Assembly: GCA_021163455.1 (NCBI GenBank)
Contig: JAGGWT010000008.1
Coordinates: 1 to 10,194, forward strand
Reading direction: 5' to 3'
DNA length: 10,194 nt
DNA from: Thermoplasmata archaeon
GTDB lineage: Archaea; Thermoplasmatota; E2; DHVEG-1; B18-G2
The notes under the pieces were generated by a model. The model was not told the origin of the DNA. It was given only the letters and a program-made list of their open reading frames with translations, and ran no database searches. Numbering within the stretch: position 1 is the stretch's first letter; every line of letters begins with the position of its first letter. The position numbers and the translations under genes are program-made. This document shows, piece by piece, positions 1 through 7,475 of the stretch.

Positions 1-1000
1 TACCTATCCATCTGTCTATATCCGCCTTATCCAGTTCTGCAACCCTTTTCAGTATCTCTGGAGCAGCGAGTGCACCTGCAACAGTACCGTGAGTTGGGTT
101 TGCAAAGCTGACCTTGCTGAGAACACCCTCAAACAGACCTATGACAGCGTCTTCATTTGGATGAAAGTTTCTTCTATCTTCAACCATATAGTTGAAAATA
201 TCCTCACTGTGCAGCCACGCGCTATTTTGACCTGCTTTCAGATTAATCGATACCTCCTCCATTATCTTTTCCATGGGATAGAACCTTGCTTTCCTCAGAT
301 TAGGTGAGCAGAATCTGCAACCTCTACCGCAACCTCTCATCACCTCTACCATTCCCTTGTATGTTGGACCGATTATGGTGGGTATTTCATCCATGCCGGG
401 AAAATCCTTTATTTTTATGAGCTTGTCCGCGCTACCACCCTCTATATCTCTGAAAATATCTGCTATGACATGCTCGCATTCTCCCCACACAACGTGGTCT
501 ATTTCCAGCTCATCGGTCAGTTCCTGCTTTATTTCAAACTGCCATCCAGCTTGACTCCCAATAACTATTTTGAATTTGTATCCCTTCTTTTTTCTGAAAT
601 CCCTGAGTCTTTTCACCAGGGATGTGAACATGTATTCAGAATATGACGTGTACTTCCCTCCCTCGGTGAACATCAGTGTTACCGGACCGAGACCGTAAGG
701 ATCCATCGTGTTGATACCAACGATAGTTGTTTTTTCGTCAATAAATTGTTCGACTTTTTTCGGGTGTGCAACCACGATTTCCTCTCTTTTGAATCCACTA
801 TACACCAGTGCAGCTTCAACCTTTCTTATAGCATATGGGGCAAATAGTAATCTTCCATTTTTATCCGGAAGCTGAGTATCCAGTAGTTTGTACAGTGATT
901 TGGGCAGTTTCTCAACCGGGGCACATGGTAAAAAATCAAGCAAAGGTATATTTCTGAAAGTGGATGTCAAACTCTGGTCGGATGTTAATATAATTCTCAT
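1..1000 (-). CDS. B12-binding-type radical SAM protein, partial (C-terminus beyond the window)
   Basis: My translation of the minus strand from the ATG at 1000-998 stays open for 333 codons to the left edge, so the C-terminus is missing. The radical SAM cluster motif is CGRGCRFC, cysteines at residues 224, 228 and 231 (CxxxCxxC), preceded by VEVMRG. About 220 residues lie before it, the size of the cobalamin-binding-like Rossmann domain of the BchE/P-methylase class. This part holds MDPYGLGP (99-106), IVIGSQAGW (145-153) and GECEH (173-177), typical of an archaeal family of such enzymes. The classical DxHxxG cobalamin-ligand motif is not apparent, so B12 binding is inferred from architecture only. 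Substrate unknown. The start overlaps the stop of the upstream regulator gene as ATGA and has GGAG just upstream, so the two are probably translationally coupled. The radical SAM class is secure; the subfamily is not. Confidence 0.85.
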   Translation of the reverse strand, partial: MRIILTSDQSLTSTFRNIPLLDFLPCAPVEKLPKSLYKLLDTQLPDKNGRLLFAPYAIRKVEAALVYSGFKREEIVVAHPKKVEQFIDEKTTIVGINTMDPYGLGPVTLMFTEGGKYTSYSEYMFTSLVKRLRDFRKKKGYKFKIVIGSQAGWQFEIKQELTDELEIDHVVWGECEHVIADIFRDIEGGSADKLIKIKDFPGMDEIPTIIGPTYKGMVEVMRGCGRGCRFCSPNLRKARFYPMEKIMEEVSINLKAGQNSAWLHSEDIFNYMVEDRRNFHPNEDAVIGLFEGVLSKVSFANPTHGTVAGALAAPEILKRVAELDKADIDRWIG

Positions 1001-1455
1001 ACTCCTGTTTCCTCCCATATATCTGGATTTGAAACTGACATCTTCAGATGCTTTTCCACCTTTTCAACCTTCTCCATAAGTTTCCTGGGTTTTCCTCTGT
1101 GTCTCTCAAGTTTAACAGCTTTCTCTATCCTGCTCTTTAATTTTGACACATCATGCCTGCTTATCTCTTCAACAAGATTGATGAGTGCCGAAAACACACG
1201 AGTATCGACTCTGTAAAGATATCTTTTACCTTTCTTCCCTCTGGCAATCATATAACTCTCCATCAATCTGTGAAGAGAGAAGGTTATTCCGGATACACTA
1301 TAACTCAATCTTTCCTTTACATCATAAACGCATAACCCTTTATCTTCCATCATGAGAGCAGCCAGTATTGATGCATCAATGTCTCTCATACCAAGTTTGC
1401 AGAATATGCCGGCAAGCGACATCCCCACCGCCTCCAGATTATCAGATTCTTTCAC
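997..1455 (-). CDS. Winged-helix transcriptional regulator (MarR/TrmB-like)
   Basis: A 152-residue soluble protein. Residues about 25-95 read as a winged helix-turn-helix: IDASILAALMM as helix 1, VYDVKERL then a second helix, SVSGITFSLHRLMESYMI as the recognition helix, and GKKGKRYLYRV as the basic wing. The rest is charged and probably helical, rich in Lys, Arg and Glu (about 100-140), which could serve dimerisation. No metal- or ligand-binding cysteine set is visible. The start used is GTG at 1455-1453; there is no convincing Shine-Dalgarno sequence, and TATA-like stretches at about 1465-1500 would allow a leaderless or near-leaderless message, so the N-terminus is uncertain. The gene ends within the ATG of the radical SAM gene (ATGA overlap), so it probably regulates, or is made in step with, that enzyme. 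The family call rests on fold pattern; the effector is unknown. Confidence 0.7.
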   Translation of the reverse strand: MKESDNLEAVGMSLAGIFCKLGMRDIDASILAALMMEDKGLCVYDVKERLSYSVSGITFSLHRLMESYMIARGKKGKRYLYRVDTRVFSALINLVEEISRHDVSKLKSRIEKAVKLERHRGKPRKLMEKVEKVEKHLKMSVSNPDIWEETGV

Positions 1456-1507
1456 AAGTTTCAGGATACTATGAAAAATATTAATCTTTTCGATGCGGAT
1501 TATAGAG

Positions 1508-2742
1508 CTATCTCACTTTTGCACAGCAAATCTCTTTCGAAGTCAGTTTCTCCCACCCTTCTTTCATCAGTATACAGCCGGGATCTGAACCTTTCAGGTT
1601 ATCGTAATACGCATAAGCTCTGGCTCTACATCCTCCACACACATATCTGAATTCACACGACCTACATGCATAATCGGCAGCATCTCTATCCATGGGCGAA
1701 TTCATTATCTCGTTATTTTTCCATAACATTGGAGAAACCATTTCTCAGAACATTTCCCACTTTTACAGGGATAAAGCCGCAGGGCTGGATATCACCGTTG
1801 TGCTCCACCAAGCAATACACTCTGCCTGCGCCGCAGCCGCCTATAAATTCAGTTAAAGCTTTTGCTACTCCGCTGAACTCCTCCGGAAATTCAATTTCTG
1901 TGAAGTGAGTGGGTGATATGGTGCCCTTATTTCTTTTTTCTTTCTCGACTATACTTACTCTAGCATAAGCAGGACACGTTGAAAATATTTGTAAATCACC
2001 CTTTTGCCACTCATTATACAGGTATCTCATCAATTCCTTTCTCCTCTGAATTCATCATGCACATCCTTAGGTCCATCCAGACTAACTTCTACATATCTTA
2101 TTCCTGACTCCCTCGACCTCTTGGCATTTTCTTTTGTTATGAGGGTACCATTGGTTGCTACCGAGAGATAAAAACCTTTACCACTTGCATACTTTGCAAC
2201 TTCCCAGAAGTCCTTATTGACCAGAGGTTCCCCTCCTGAAAATGATATTGCGGCAACTCCTGCTTCATCAAGTTGGTCCACAACCTGCTTCCTCTCTTCA
2301 AGATTCAGTTCATCATCAGCCGGAGAGGAGGAGGCATTCGCATAACAATGCTTACATCTAAGGTTGCACTGCTTTGTAAAATCCCACACAACCATGAAGG
2401 GGGCAATAAGCCGCTGCGGTCCGGTTATCCCATATTCTGCGATGCTACCCATTATAACCGCAAAACCTTTTCTCATGTAGGGGTCTTTCAAAAAATTCTT
2501 GATCACATCACTTTCCACACCAAATCTTTCTGCACCCCCTCTCTATTGCTCCGCCAACAATCTTTGCATACAATCTCTCTTTAAAACCATCAGCATCTAT
2601 CACCCTAGCATAAATACCGAGAGATTTCCCTATCTTTTTAACCTCAATCATTTCTTTGAGTATGAATTTTACAAATCTGTTATCGAGGATGCGATGAAGA
2701 TACTCAACTATCTCTTCCTCGCTCAGATTTTTTTCCCTCCAT
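1508..2742 (-). pseudogene. Radical SAM/SPASM domain protein, broken by four lesions
   Basis: The pieces assemble into one archaeal radical SAM protein with a C-terminal SPASM domain. Reading from ATG 2742-2740: MEGKNLSEEEIVEYL needs one base removed from the T7 run at 2728-2734. GGAIERGAERFGVESDVI needs one base removed from the C5 run at 2535-2539. The radical SAM core follows, with VVWDFTKQCNLRCKHCYANA (CxxxCxxC), SFSGGEPL and VATNGTLIT, up to VSLDGPKDVHDEFRG near 2050. There the frame jumps directly to QRRKELMRYLYNEWQ; family members have about 70 residues between these blocks, so roughly 200 nt are missing. Near 1716-1720 one base is lacking from a T5 run; restoring it joins GFSNVMEK to NNEIMNSPMDRD. 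The SPASM cysteines remain (IQPCGFIP; CRSCEFRYVCGGCRARAYAY). Homology is strong, and no single frameshift event restores the gene. The ancestral substrate is unknown; haem- or peptide-modifying enzymes are related. A weak TATA-like element lies at about 2805-2815. Confidence 0.88.
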
Positions 2743-2856
2743 TCAGCACACCTTCAGATTACCTGCTAAACAATGAAATCGCAAACCTTAACACAGAATA
2801 GACCATGATTATACTTTAAGTTTTCTACACTGTTAAATAAGAACCACTCAGAATGT

Positions 2857-3729
2857 CTATCTTCCACCTGTCAGGGAACCAAGTAGAAAAGCAAGCAATC
2901 CTATCATCATGGCAAATAGGGAAAGATTCCTGTACCTCTTTAAAGGTGGATTTTCTGTGATCATGATACCAACTGACAAGTAGACAAAAATGGAATCGGT
3001 AAGCAGAACAGGGATTAAATAAAACAGATTGTGGTAGAAACTTGTTTCTCTAAGTGAGACAAATGGAACAAAACTGAGGGCAACGGATAAGAGATAAACA
3101 AGGGCTATAACAACAGAGGTTTTCTTCTCGCCAAGGTACATGGGTATTGATTTTACTCCCTCCGCTCTATCACCTTCGATATCCATGATATCCTTCATCA
3201 CCTCTCTCCCAAAACTTGCTATAAATGCTATCACTGATAGAACAGTAACAGCAGAGGGGATATGCTCTGATACTGCTACAGAACCAAATATGAATGGTAT
3301 GGCTGTTGTGTATGCTATATAAAAATTACCAACAAATTTAACCTTCTTGAGTTTTAAATCGTAAAGTACAGCCAGGGCGCCTGTCAGTATCGCGATGTAA
3401 AAACACCTCATGTTCACTAGCAGAGAGAACAATATTCCTGCAGGAAAAAGTAAGAAAAACAAAAGCAAGGCTGTTTTTGGCTTCAGATCTCCTCTGACCA
3501 GAGGCCTATCCACCCTTCTGTTCTTCTTATCCACTTCAAGATCTACGTAATCATTGAGAGAAAAGGTGCTCGCTTCCAGAAGGAGAGCTGTGAGAAACGC
3601 AAATAGAAGATCATAACCATATCCGGTAAACTCCTGATTTGATATTGCTGCACCTATAAGCACTGCTATAATGAGCATGAAACCGTGCTCCAATCTCATG
3701 AGCTCCCATATCGCCCTGAGTTTTGACAT
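2857..3729 (-). CDS. UbiA-family prenyltransferase, probable digeranylgeranylglyceryl phosphate synthase-like
   Basis: A 290-residue integral membrane protein with eight or nine hydrophobic segments. Both Asp-rich motifs of the UbiA superfamily are present and intact: NDYVDLEVDKKN (residues 59-70, with N59, D60, D63 and D67) and KDIMDIEGDRAEG (179-191, with D180, D183 and D187). These bind the Mg-diphosphate of the prenyl donor. The downstream signature RPLVRGDLKP (75-84) also fits. In archaea the commonest member adds the second geranylgeranyl chain to geranylgeranylglyceryl phosphate (EC 2.5.1.42), the step that makes the archaeal ether-lipid core. REVMKDIMDIEGD resembles that group, but other UbiA branches (quinone, haem, chlorophyll-type) share the motifs, so the substrate is inferred. 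It starts 48 nt after trpS ends, so the two may be co-transcribed. Only a weak AGGGA precedes the ATG. Confidence 0.8.
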   Translation of the reverse strand: MSKLRAIWELMRLEHGFMLIIAVLIGAAISNQEFTGYGYDLLFAFLTALLLEASTFSLNDYVDLEVDKKNRRVDRPLVRGDLKPKTALLLFFLLFPAGILFSLLVNMRCFYIAILTGALAVLYDLKLKKVKFVGNFYIAYTTAIPFIFGSVAVSEHIPSAVTVLSVIAFIASFGREVMKDIMDIEGDRAEGVKSIPMYLGEKKTSVVIALVYLLSVALSFVPFVSLRETSFYHNLFYLIPVLLTDSIFVYLSVGIMITENPPLKRYRNLSLFAMMIGLLAFLLGSLTGGR

Positions 3730-3777
3730 GCTGGATTCCCTAAAAATTACAGATAGATAAGATTTTGGTATCCTCAG

Positions 3778-5097
3778 TTAATCTGAAATGATTTTCTCTA
3801 TTTCTTTTTCATCGCCCCTTTTTTCCCTGATGTCTCTGAGAAGCTGATTGAGAAGCTCAACCGCAAGCTTCTTGCAATCCCCGCACTTCAGTTCTCCTCC
3901 TCTGCATCTATTATATATATCGAGAAGCTCCTCATCATTCTCGATAAGATGATACAGAAACAACTCGTAGACCATGCATTTTTCAGGTTCTCCGCCGTAC
4001 TTTCTCTGCTCCTCAAGACTTACCTTTCCTCCGGTTTTCGCTGATAAAACCTTTCTCCTTACAGTACCTTCATCATCAGAGAGAAATATTGCGCTTTCAG
4101 GTCTGGACGAGGACATCTTTCCTCCATCGAGTCCCATCATCAGCCTGTGATACGTTGATGATGGCTGAATAAAGCCATACCCTCCGTTTTCGACCTCCGC
4201 CTTTGCCATTTCCTCGTTGAGCAGCTCTATGTCTTCATCCTTTGCATCGTTCAGGTAAATGGCTCTGTAATCATCAATCCTTTCAATATCACGCAGGCCG
4301 TAACCTTTAACGACATTCTCAGCAACATCAAGCAATTTCTTTACATCTTGCTCTGTCTTGAGAAACACCCCTATTCTTCCATCTCTGGCTCTGTCAACAT
4401 TGAAGAATCTGAAGGCTCTGGCTATATCTCTGCACAATCTAAGATGTGGGTCTTGGTCAACACCAACAGGTACAAGGGTAGGTCTTACTCCACCGAACTT
4501 CTCAAGCTGAACGTGCAGAATATCTCCTGCCTGTATCAGGGGTGCATATGCATGTGCCATGTTTGTTGAACTTGTAAATCCATACGTTGCAACAAGTTGA
4601 GACCAGTTTATCTTTTTGCCAAATACATATGCGAGATTCTTCACCTCTTCTCTCTTTGACTGGAAGTAAACCTGGCATTTTTCTGGATCTATACCGAGAG
4701 CTATATAATTCGAGATATATTCCTCTACAGCCAGTTTTCTTGACTCTTCAAATGATATATTTCTTGTGGCATAAGCCTCCATATCTGCGACCGCTATGAA
4801 TATATCTGCACCGAGGTCCTGATAGTATTTAACCTGGTCTATCACCATCTTATGTCCAAGGTGCATCTTTCCTGAGGGCATCAGACCAGTCAGTATGACC
4901 CATGGTTTTCTTTCTGATATGGCTCTTTTTATTCTGCCAAAATCCCTGTGACCAAAAACAACCCCCCTCCTCAGCAACCTGTGCGGATTTGGAAGGTCTT
5001 TCCACATACTTTCATCAAATCTCTCTATCCCAAAGTTTACCAGTAACTCCTCGTAATCCTCATATATCTTTGAACTCCATGGGTTTATCTCGACCAT
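3778..5097 (-). CDS. trpS: Tryptophanyl-tRNA synthetase, archaeal type
   Basis: A class I aminoacyl-tRNA synthetase that attaches tryptophan to tRNA-Trp using ATP. The 439 residues begin with the archaeal/eukaryal-type N-terminal extension (INPWSSKIYEDYEELL, then PHRLLRRGVVFGHRDF at 38-53). The HIGH motif is HLGH (79-82) within MPSGKMHLGHKM, and the KMSKS motif is KMSSS (327-331) within GLDGGKMSSSRPESAIFL. The conserved VPVGVDQDPHLRLCRDIAR (209-227) lines the active site. CRGGELKCGDCKKLA (398-412) near the C-terminus is usual for archaeal TrpRS. A segment of about 75 residues (231-305) between DIARAF and FIQPSSTYHR looks longer than in the archaeal enzymes I know. The ATG at 5097 has no evident Shine-Dalgarno sequence, so a leaderless or short-leader transcript is plausible. 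TyrRS is excluded by the PSSTYHR and GGEPEKCMVYEL segments. Confidence 0.96.
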   Translation of the reverse strand: MVEINPWSSKIYEDYEELLVNFGIERFDESMWKDLPNPHRLLRRGVVFGHRDFGRIKRAISERKPWVILTGLMPSGKMHLGHKMVIDQVKYYQDLGADIFIAVADMEAYATRNISFEESRKLAVEEYISNYIALGIDPEKCQVYFQSKREEVKNLAYVFGKKINWSQLVATYGFTSSTNMAHAYAPLIQAGDILHVQLEKFGGVRPTLVPVGVDQDPHLRLCRDIARAFRFFNVDRARDGRIGVFLKTEQDVKKLLDVAENVVKGYGLRDIERIDDYRAIYLNDAKDEDIELLNEEMAKAEVENGGYGFIQPSSTYHRLMMGLDGGKMSSSRPESAIFLSDDEGTVRRKVLSAKTGGKVSLEEQRKYGGEPEKCMVYELFLYHLIENDEELLDIYNRCRGGELKCGDCKKLAVELLNQLLRDIREKRGDEKEIEKIISD

Positions 5098-5161
5098 GAG
5101 TAAAAGAGAATATGCCTTGTTTCAAAAAACTACCGATTGAAAAAATAAGAGAGAGGAGATA

Positions 5162-5404
5162 TCACTTACCCGGTTCTCCCCATTTTGATATGTAGATTAT
5201 CCCGAGTACACAGATTACCGTGATTATGATAGCTGAGATCATGGCCATGACGGCGCTTACCGGGTCAGAGAATTTATTCACGTTCAGACCTGCCATATTC
5301 AGCAATCCTATTATGATGTCTCTCCATATCAGAGCAATGATAAAACCGAATGCTCCAGCAATCGCTGTTGCCATTGTGGATTTAATCTCTTTTGTCGATA
5401 CCAT
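5162..5404 (-). CDS. Small two-helix membrane protein, DUF5654-like
   Basis: An 80-residue protein with two hydrophobic segments, about residues 12-34 (broken by WRD at 27-29) and about 50-73, joined by a polar loop (LNVNKFSDPV) and followed by a short basic tail. The N-terminal pattern KEIKSTMATAIAGAFGFIIA and the buried WRD resemble the archaeal DUF5654 family of unknown function. No catalytic motif is visible. The ATG at 5404 is supported by upstream GGAGGT (5412-5407) and a further AAGGTG (5419-5414). A good promoter lies at 5441-5459, so it is probably transcribed on its own. trpS starts 64 nt downstream on the same strand. The membrane topology is clear; the family name is from memory of the pattern. 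Confidence 0.75.
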   Translation of the reverse strand: MVSTKEIKSTMATAIAGAFGFIIALIWRDIIIGLLNMAGLNVNKFSDPVSAVMAMISAIIITVICVLGIIYISKWGEPGK

Positions 5405-5440
5405 TTACCTCCCCACCTTTCTGCGGATATAAGGGACAGG

Positions 5441-5459
5441 CATATAATTAACCTTTCGC
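5441..5459 (-). promoter_or_regulatory. Archaeal promoter (BRE plus TATA box) for the DUF5654-like gene
   Basis: On the minus strand CGAAAGG, a fair B-recognition element, is followed at once by TTAATTATATG, a TATA-like box centred near 5446. That would start transcription near 5420, just ahead of the Shine-Dalgarno sequence of the gene at 5404. It lies just past the tRNA-Ser 3' end, in keeping with an independent unit. A second TATA-like CTTATATC at 5433-5426 is possible but would put the start at the ATG itself. Confidence 0.5.
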
Positions 5460-5475
5460 CGGTACTAAAATAATA

Positions 5476-5563
5476 CGCCGAGGGGGAGATTTGAACTCCC
5501 GCGGTGCGAAAGCACCACCGGCTCTCAAGGCCGGCGCATTGGGCCGGACTTTGCTACCTCGGC
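5476..5563 (-). tRNA. tRNA-Ser (anticodon UGA)
   Basis: An 88-nt type II tRNA. Acceptor halves GCCGAGG (5563-5557) and CCTCGGC (5483-5477) pair perfectly and discriminator G (5476) is the usual one for serine. The anticodon arm is CCGGC-CTTGAGA-GCCGG, giving anticodon UGA (reads UCA). A long variable arm with a strong GGTGC/GCACC stem confirms a serine-type tRNA. The T arm carries GTTCAAAT. CCA is not encoded and no intron is seen. It lies 45 nt after the end of the flavoprotein remnant; linkage tuf-rpsJ-tRNA-Ser is, as I recall, found in several Euryarchaeota. A TATA-like stretch at 5571-5580 is too close to the mature 5' end to be its promoter, so processing from the tuf-rpsJ transcript is likely. 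Confidence 0.96.
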
Positions 5564-5608
5564 GACGAGATTAATTATAACATCTATGGTTAGAAAAATC
5601 TTTCCTAA

Positions 5609-5849
5609 TCAGTGAAGTCTCGGTATCTTCTTTGCATCCCTTGTAATGGGAAGAGTTACTTCTGTCCCATCTGCCACAGCAAGGCTTTTCTGCTTATTTC
5701 TTCGATACCAAGATAGTTTTCTATCCTTGTTGTCTTCCTGAGCAGACTCTTTCTGTTATCTATAACCAGATTATGTCACCTGACCCGCAACAGTATATCG
5801 CTGTGGTTAAACCAGCAGGTCCCCCACCAACTACAATCACATCATGCAT
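5609..5849 (-). pseudogene. Remnant of a thioredoxin-reductase-like NAD(P)/FAD oxidoreductase
   Basis: The ATG at 5849-5847 overlaps the rpsJ stop (TGATG), so the gene was once translationally coupled to S10. It reads MHDVIVVGGGPAGLTTAIY, a clear FAD-binding Rossmann start (GGGPAG), then CCGSGDII and a stop at about 5765. Adding one base near 5770 (a C in ATAATC) restores LVIDNRKSLLRKTTRIENYL followed by GIEEISRKAL, the next block of thioredoxin-reductase-like flavoproteins. After that the frame changes again and only about 24 codons remain (LAVADGTEVTLPITRDAKK then IPRLH) before TGA at 5611-5609. Those last codons may be the old C-terminus; I do not recognise them with certainty. About 80 codons survive of a protein that is normally about 300 residues, so the NAD(P) domain and redox centre are gone. 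It cannot make an active enzyme. Confidence 0.85.
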
Positions 5850-6160
5850 CAGGATTTCAGGACAATCTCTATATGCACACCATCTGGGACCTGTATCCTC
5901 ATCAACTGTCTCAGTGCCCTGTCGCTTGCATCCAGGTCTATCAATCTCTTGTGGATTCTCATCTCCCAGTGGTCCCAGGTCTCGGAACCCTCACCATCGG
6001 GGCTTCTTCTACAAGGTACTCTCAATCTCTTCGTTGGCAAGGGTATAGGGCCACTGTAAGCTACCCCTGTTCTCTCCGCTATCAGCTTTATCTGATTGCA
6101 TACGTCCTCGAGTTTCTTTGGATCCGTGCCGGTTAGGGAGATTCTCGCTTTCTGCGCCAT
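5849..6160 (-). CDS. rpsJ: 30S ribosomal protein S10
   Basis: A 103-residue S10 of the archaeal/eukaryal (uS10) type, nearly the usual 102. Landmarks are KARISLTGTDPKKLEDVC at the N-terminus, GVAYSGPIPLPTKRLRVPCR in the centre (the loop that reaches the 30S head), WEMRIHKRLIDLDAS, and the C-terminal strand VPDGVHIEIVLKS. The ATG at 6160 is preceded by GGAAGGAT. It lies 34 nt downstream of tuf on the same strand and is surely in the same operon; a TATA-like CTTTATAATA in that gap could be a secondary promoter but would sit very close to the start. Its stop overlaps the start of the decayed flavoprotein gene. Confidence 0.97.
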   Translation of the reverse strand: MAQKARISLTGTDPKKLEDVCNQIKLIAERTGVAYSGPIPLPTKRLRVPCRRSPDGEGSETWDHWEMRIHKRLIDLDASDRALRQLMRIQVPDGVHIEIVLKS

Positions 6161-6194
6161 ATCCTTCCCTTAAAAAATATTATAAAGAGGGGAT

Positions 6195-7469
6195 TTATGC
6201 TTTTTCCACCTCAACGCATACTCCTGCAGCTACTGTCTGGCCCATGTCTCTAATTGCGAATCTTCCGAGCTGCGGGAATTCGCTCACTGGCTCTATGACC
6301 ATCGGTCTTGTTGGAACTATCTTTACCAGCGCAACATCTCCGGTCTTCAGGAATTTTGGATTCTCCTCGACAACTTCTCCAGTTCTTGGGTTGAACTTCT
6401 TGAGAAGCTCTTCGAATCTACACGCAACTTGAGCGGTGTGGCAGTGGAACACAGGTGTGTATCCCTTTGATATTGCTGTCGGATGGTTCAGAACAACTAT
6501 TCTCGCTATGAATGATTTTGCCACGGTTGGTGGATGGTCCACAGGTCCTGCAACATCTCCTCTTCTGATCTCGTTCTTTGATACACCTCTAACGTTTGCA
6601 CCTATGTTATCTCCTGGCATCGCCTGGGAAATCTGCTCGTGATGCATCTCTATAGTCTTGACCTCTCCGACCACTCCGCCTGGCTTCTTGCTTGGAAGGA
6701 AGATGACTTTCATTCCCGGCTTGAGAACTCCTGTCTCAACTCTTCCCACAGGAACTGTTCCCACTCCGGTTATTGAGTATACATCCTGGATTGGCCATCT
6801 GAGAGGTTTGTCTATTGGTTTCTCAGGGACCTTGAAATTGTTTACAGCCTCGAGAATTGTTGGTCCGTCCCACCAGCTGAGATTTCCTTTCTCTTTCACG
6901 TTGTCTCCACGGAATGCTGATACAGGTACGTACTGCAGTTGCTCATCTTTGTAACCAATGCTCTTGAGGAGCTTGTCGACCTCCGCCTTAACCTCTTCGA
7001 ATTTCTCTTTACTGTAATCAACCTCATCCATCTTGTTTATCGCTACAACCATCTGATCCACACCGAGGGTCTTTGCAAGGAAGGCGTGTTCCTTTGTCTG
7101 TGCCATGACTCCCTCCGGTGCTGCTACCACCAGGATGGCTGCATCCGCCTGGCTTGTACCTGTAATCATGTTCTTTACGAAGTCCCTGTGTCCTGGGGCA
7201 TCGATAATTGTAAAGTAATACTTATCGGTATCAAATCTCTTGTGTGCCACGTCTATTGTAAGACCTCTTTCTCTCTCTTCCTTCAGCTGGTCAAAGATCC
7301 ATGCCAGCGCGAAGCTCTCCTTACCCTTTGCCTTTGCTTCCTCCTTGTATTTCTGGAGAAGGTGCTCTGGAAACTGACCGGTATCCAGCAGCAGTCTTCC
7401 CACTAGTGTGGACTTTCCATGGTCGACATGCCCTATCACTACCAGATTCAGGTGCGGCTTTTCTGGCAT
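6195..7469 (-). CDS. tuf: Translation elongation factor 1-alpha (archaeal EF-Tu)
   Basis: The GTPase that delivers aminoacyl-tRNA to the ribosomal A site. The 424 residues from the chosen start hold all G motifs: GHVDHGKS (13-20), GLTID (69-73), DAPGH (90-94), NKMD (145-148) and SAF (184-186). Domains 2 and 3 follow, with VYSITGVGTVPVGRVETG, MHHEQISQAMPGDNIG, HTAQVACRFEELL and the C-terminal GRFAIRDMGQTVAAG. I chose ATG 7469-7467 because GGAGGT lies 6 nt ahead (7481-7476); a GTG at 7493 is in frame but would include the Shine-Dalgarno sequence inside the gene. rpsJ follows after 34 nt. The usual upstream partners rpsL, rpsG and fusA are absent; the next gene upstream is the divergent rpsM. 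SelB and aIF2-gamma are excluded by length and domain-3 sequence. Confidence 0.98.
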   Translation of the reverse strand: MPEKPHLNLVVIGHVDHGKSTLVGRLLLDTGQFPEHLLQKYKEEAKAKGKESFALAWIFDQLKEERERGLTIDVAHKRFDTDKYYFTIIDAPGHRDFVKNMITGTSQADAAILVVAAPEGVMAQTKEHAFLAKTLGVDQMVVAINKMDEVDYSKEKFEEVKAEVDKLLKSIGYKDEQLQYVPVSAFRGDNVKEKGNLSWWDGPTILEAVNNFKVPEKPIDKPLRWPIQDVYSITGVGTVPVGRVETGVLKPGMKVIFLPSKKPGGVVGEVKTIEMHHEQISQAMPGDNIGANVRGVSKNEIRRGDVAGPVDHPPTVAKSFIARIVVLNHPTAISKGYTPVFHCHTAQVACRFEELLKKFNPRTGEVVEENPKFLKTGDVALVKIVPTRPMVIEPVSEFPQLGRFAIRDMGQTVAAGVCVEVEKA

Positions 7470-7475
7470 AATTCT

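Noticed and set aside
1508..2742. Programmed frameshifting to express the SPASM protein
   Set aside because: Several separate shifts plus a missing segment of about 70 residues would be needed. Decay explains the data more simply.
5571..5580. TTATAATTAA as the tRNA-Ser promoter
   Set aside because: It is centred only about 12 nt before the mature 5' end, so transcription would start inside the tRNA.
6939..7406. Long plus-strand open frame opposite tuf (155 codons), and similar ones opposite rpsM and rpsD
   Set aside because: Cys- and Leu-rich antisense shadows of strongly conserved genes, with no ribosome-binding sites or family resemblance.
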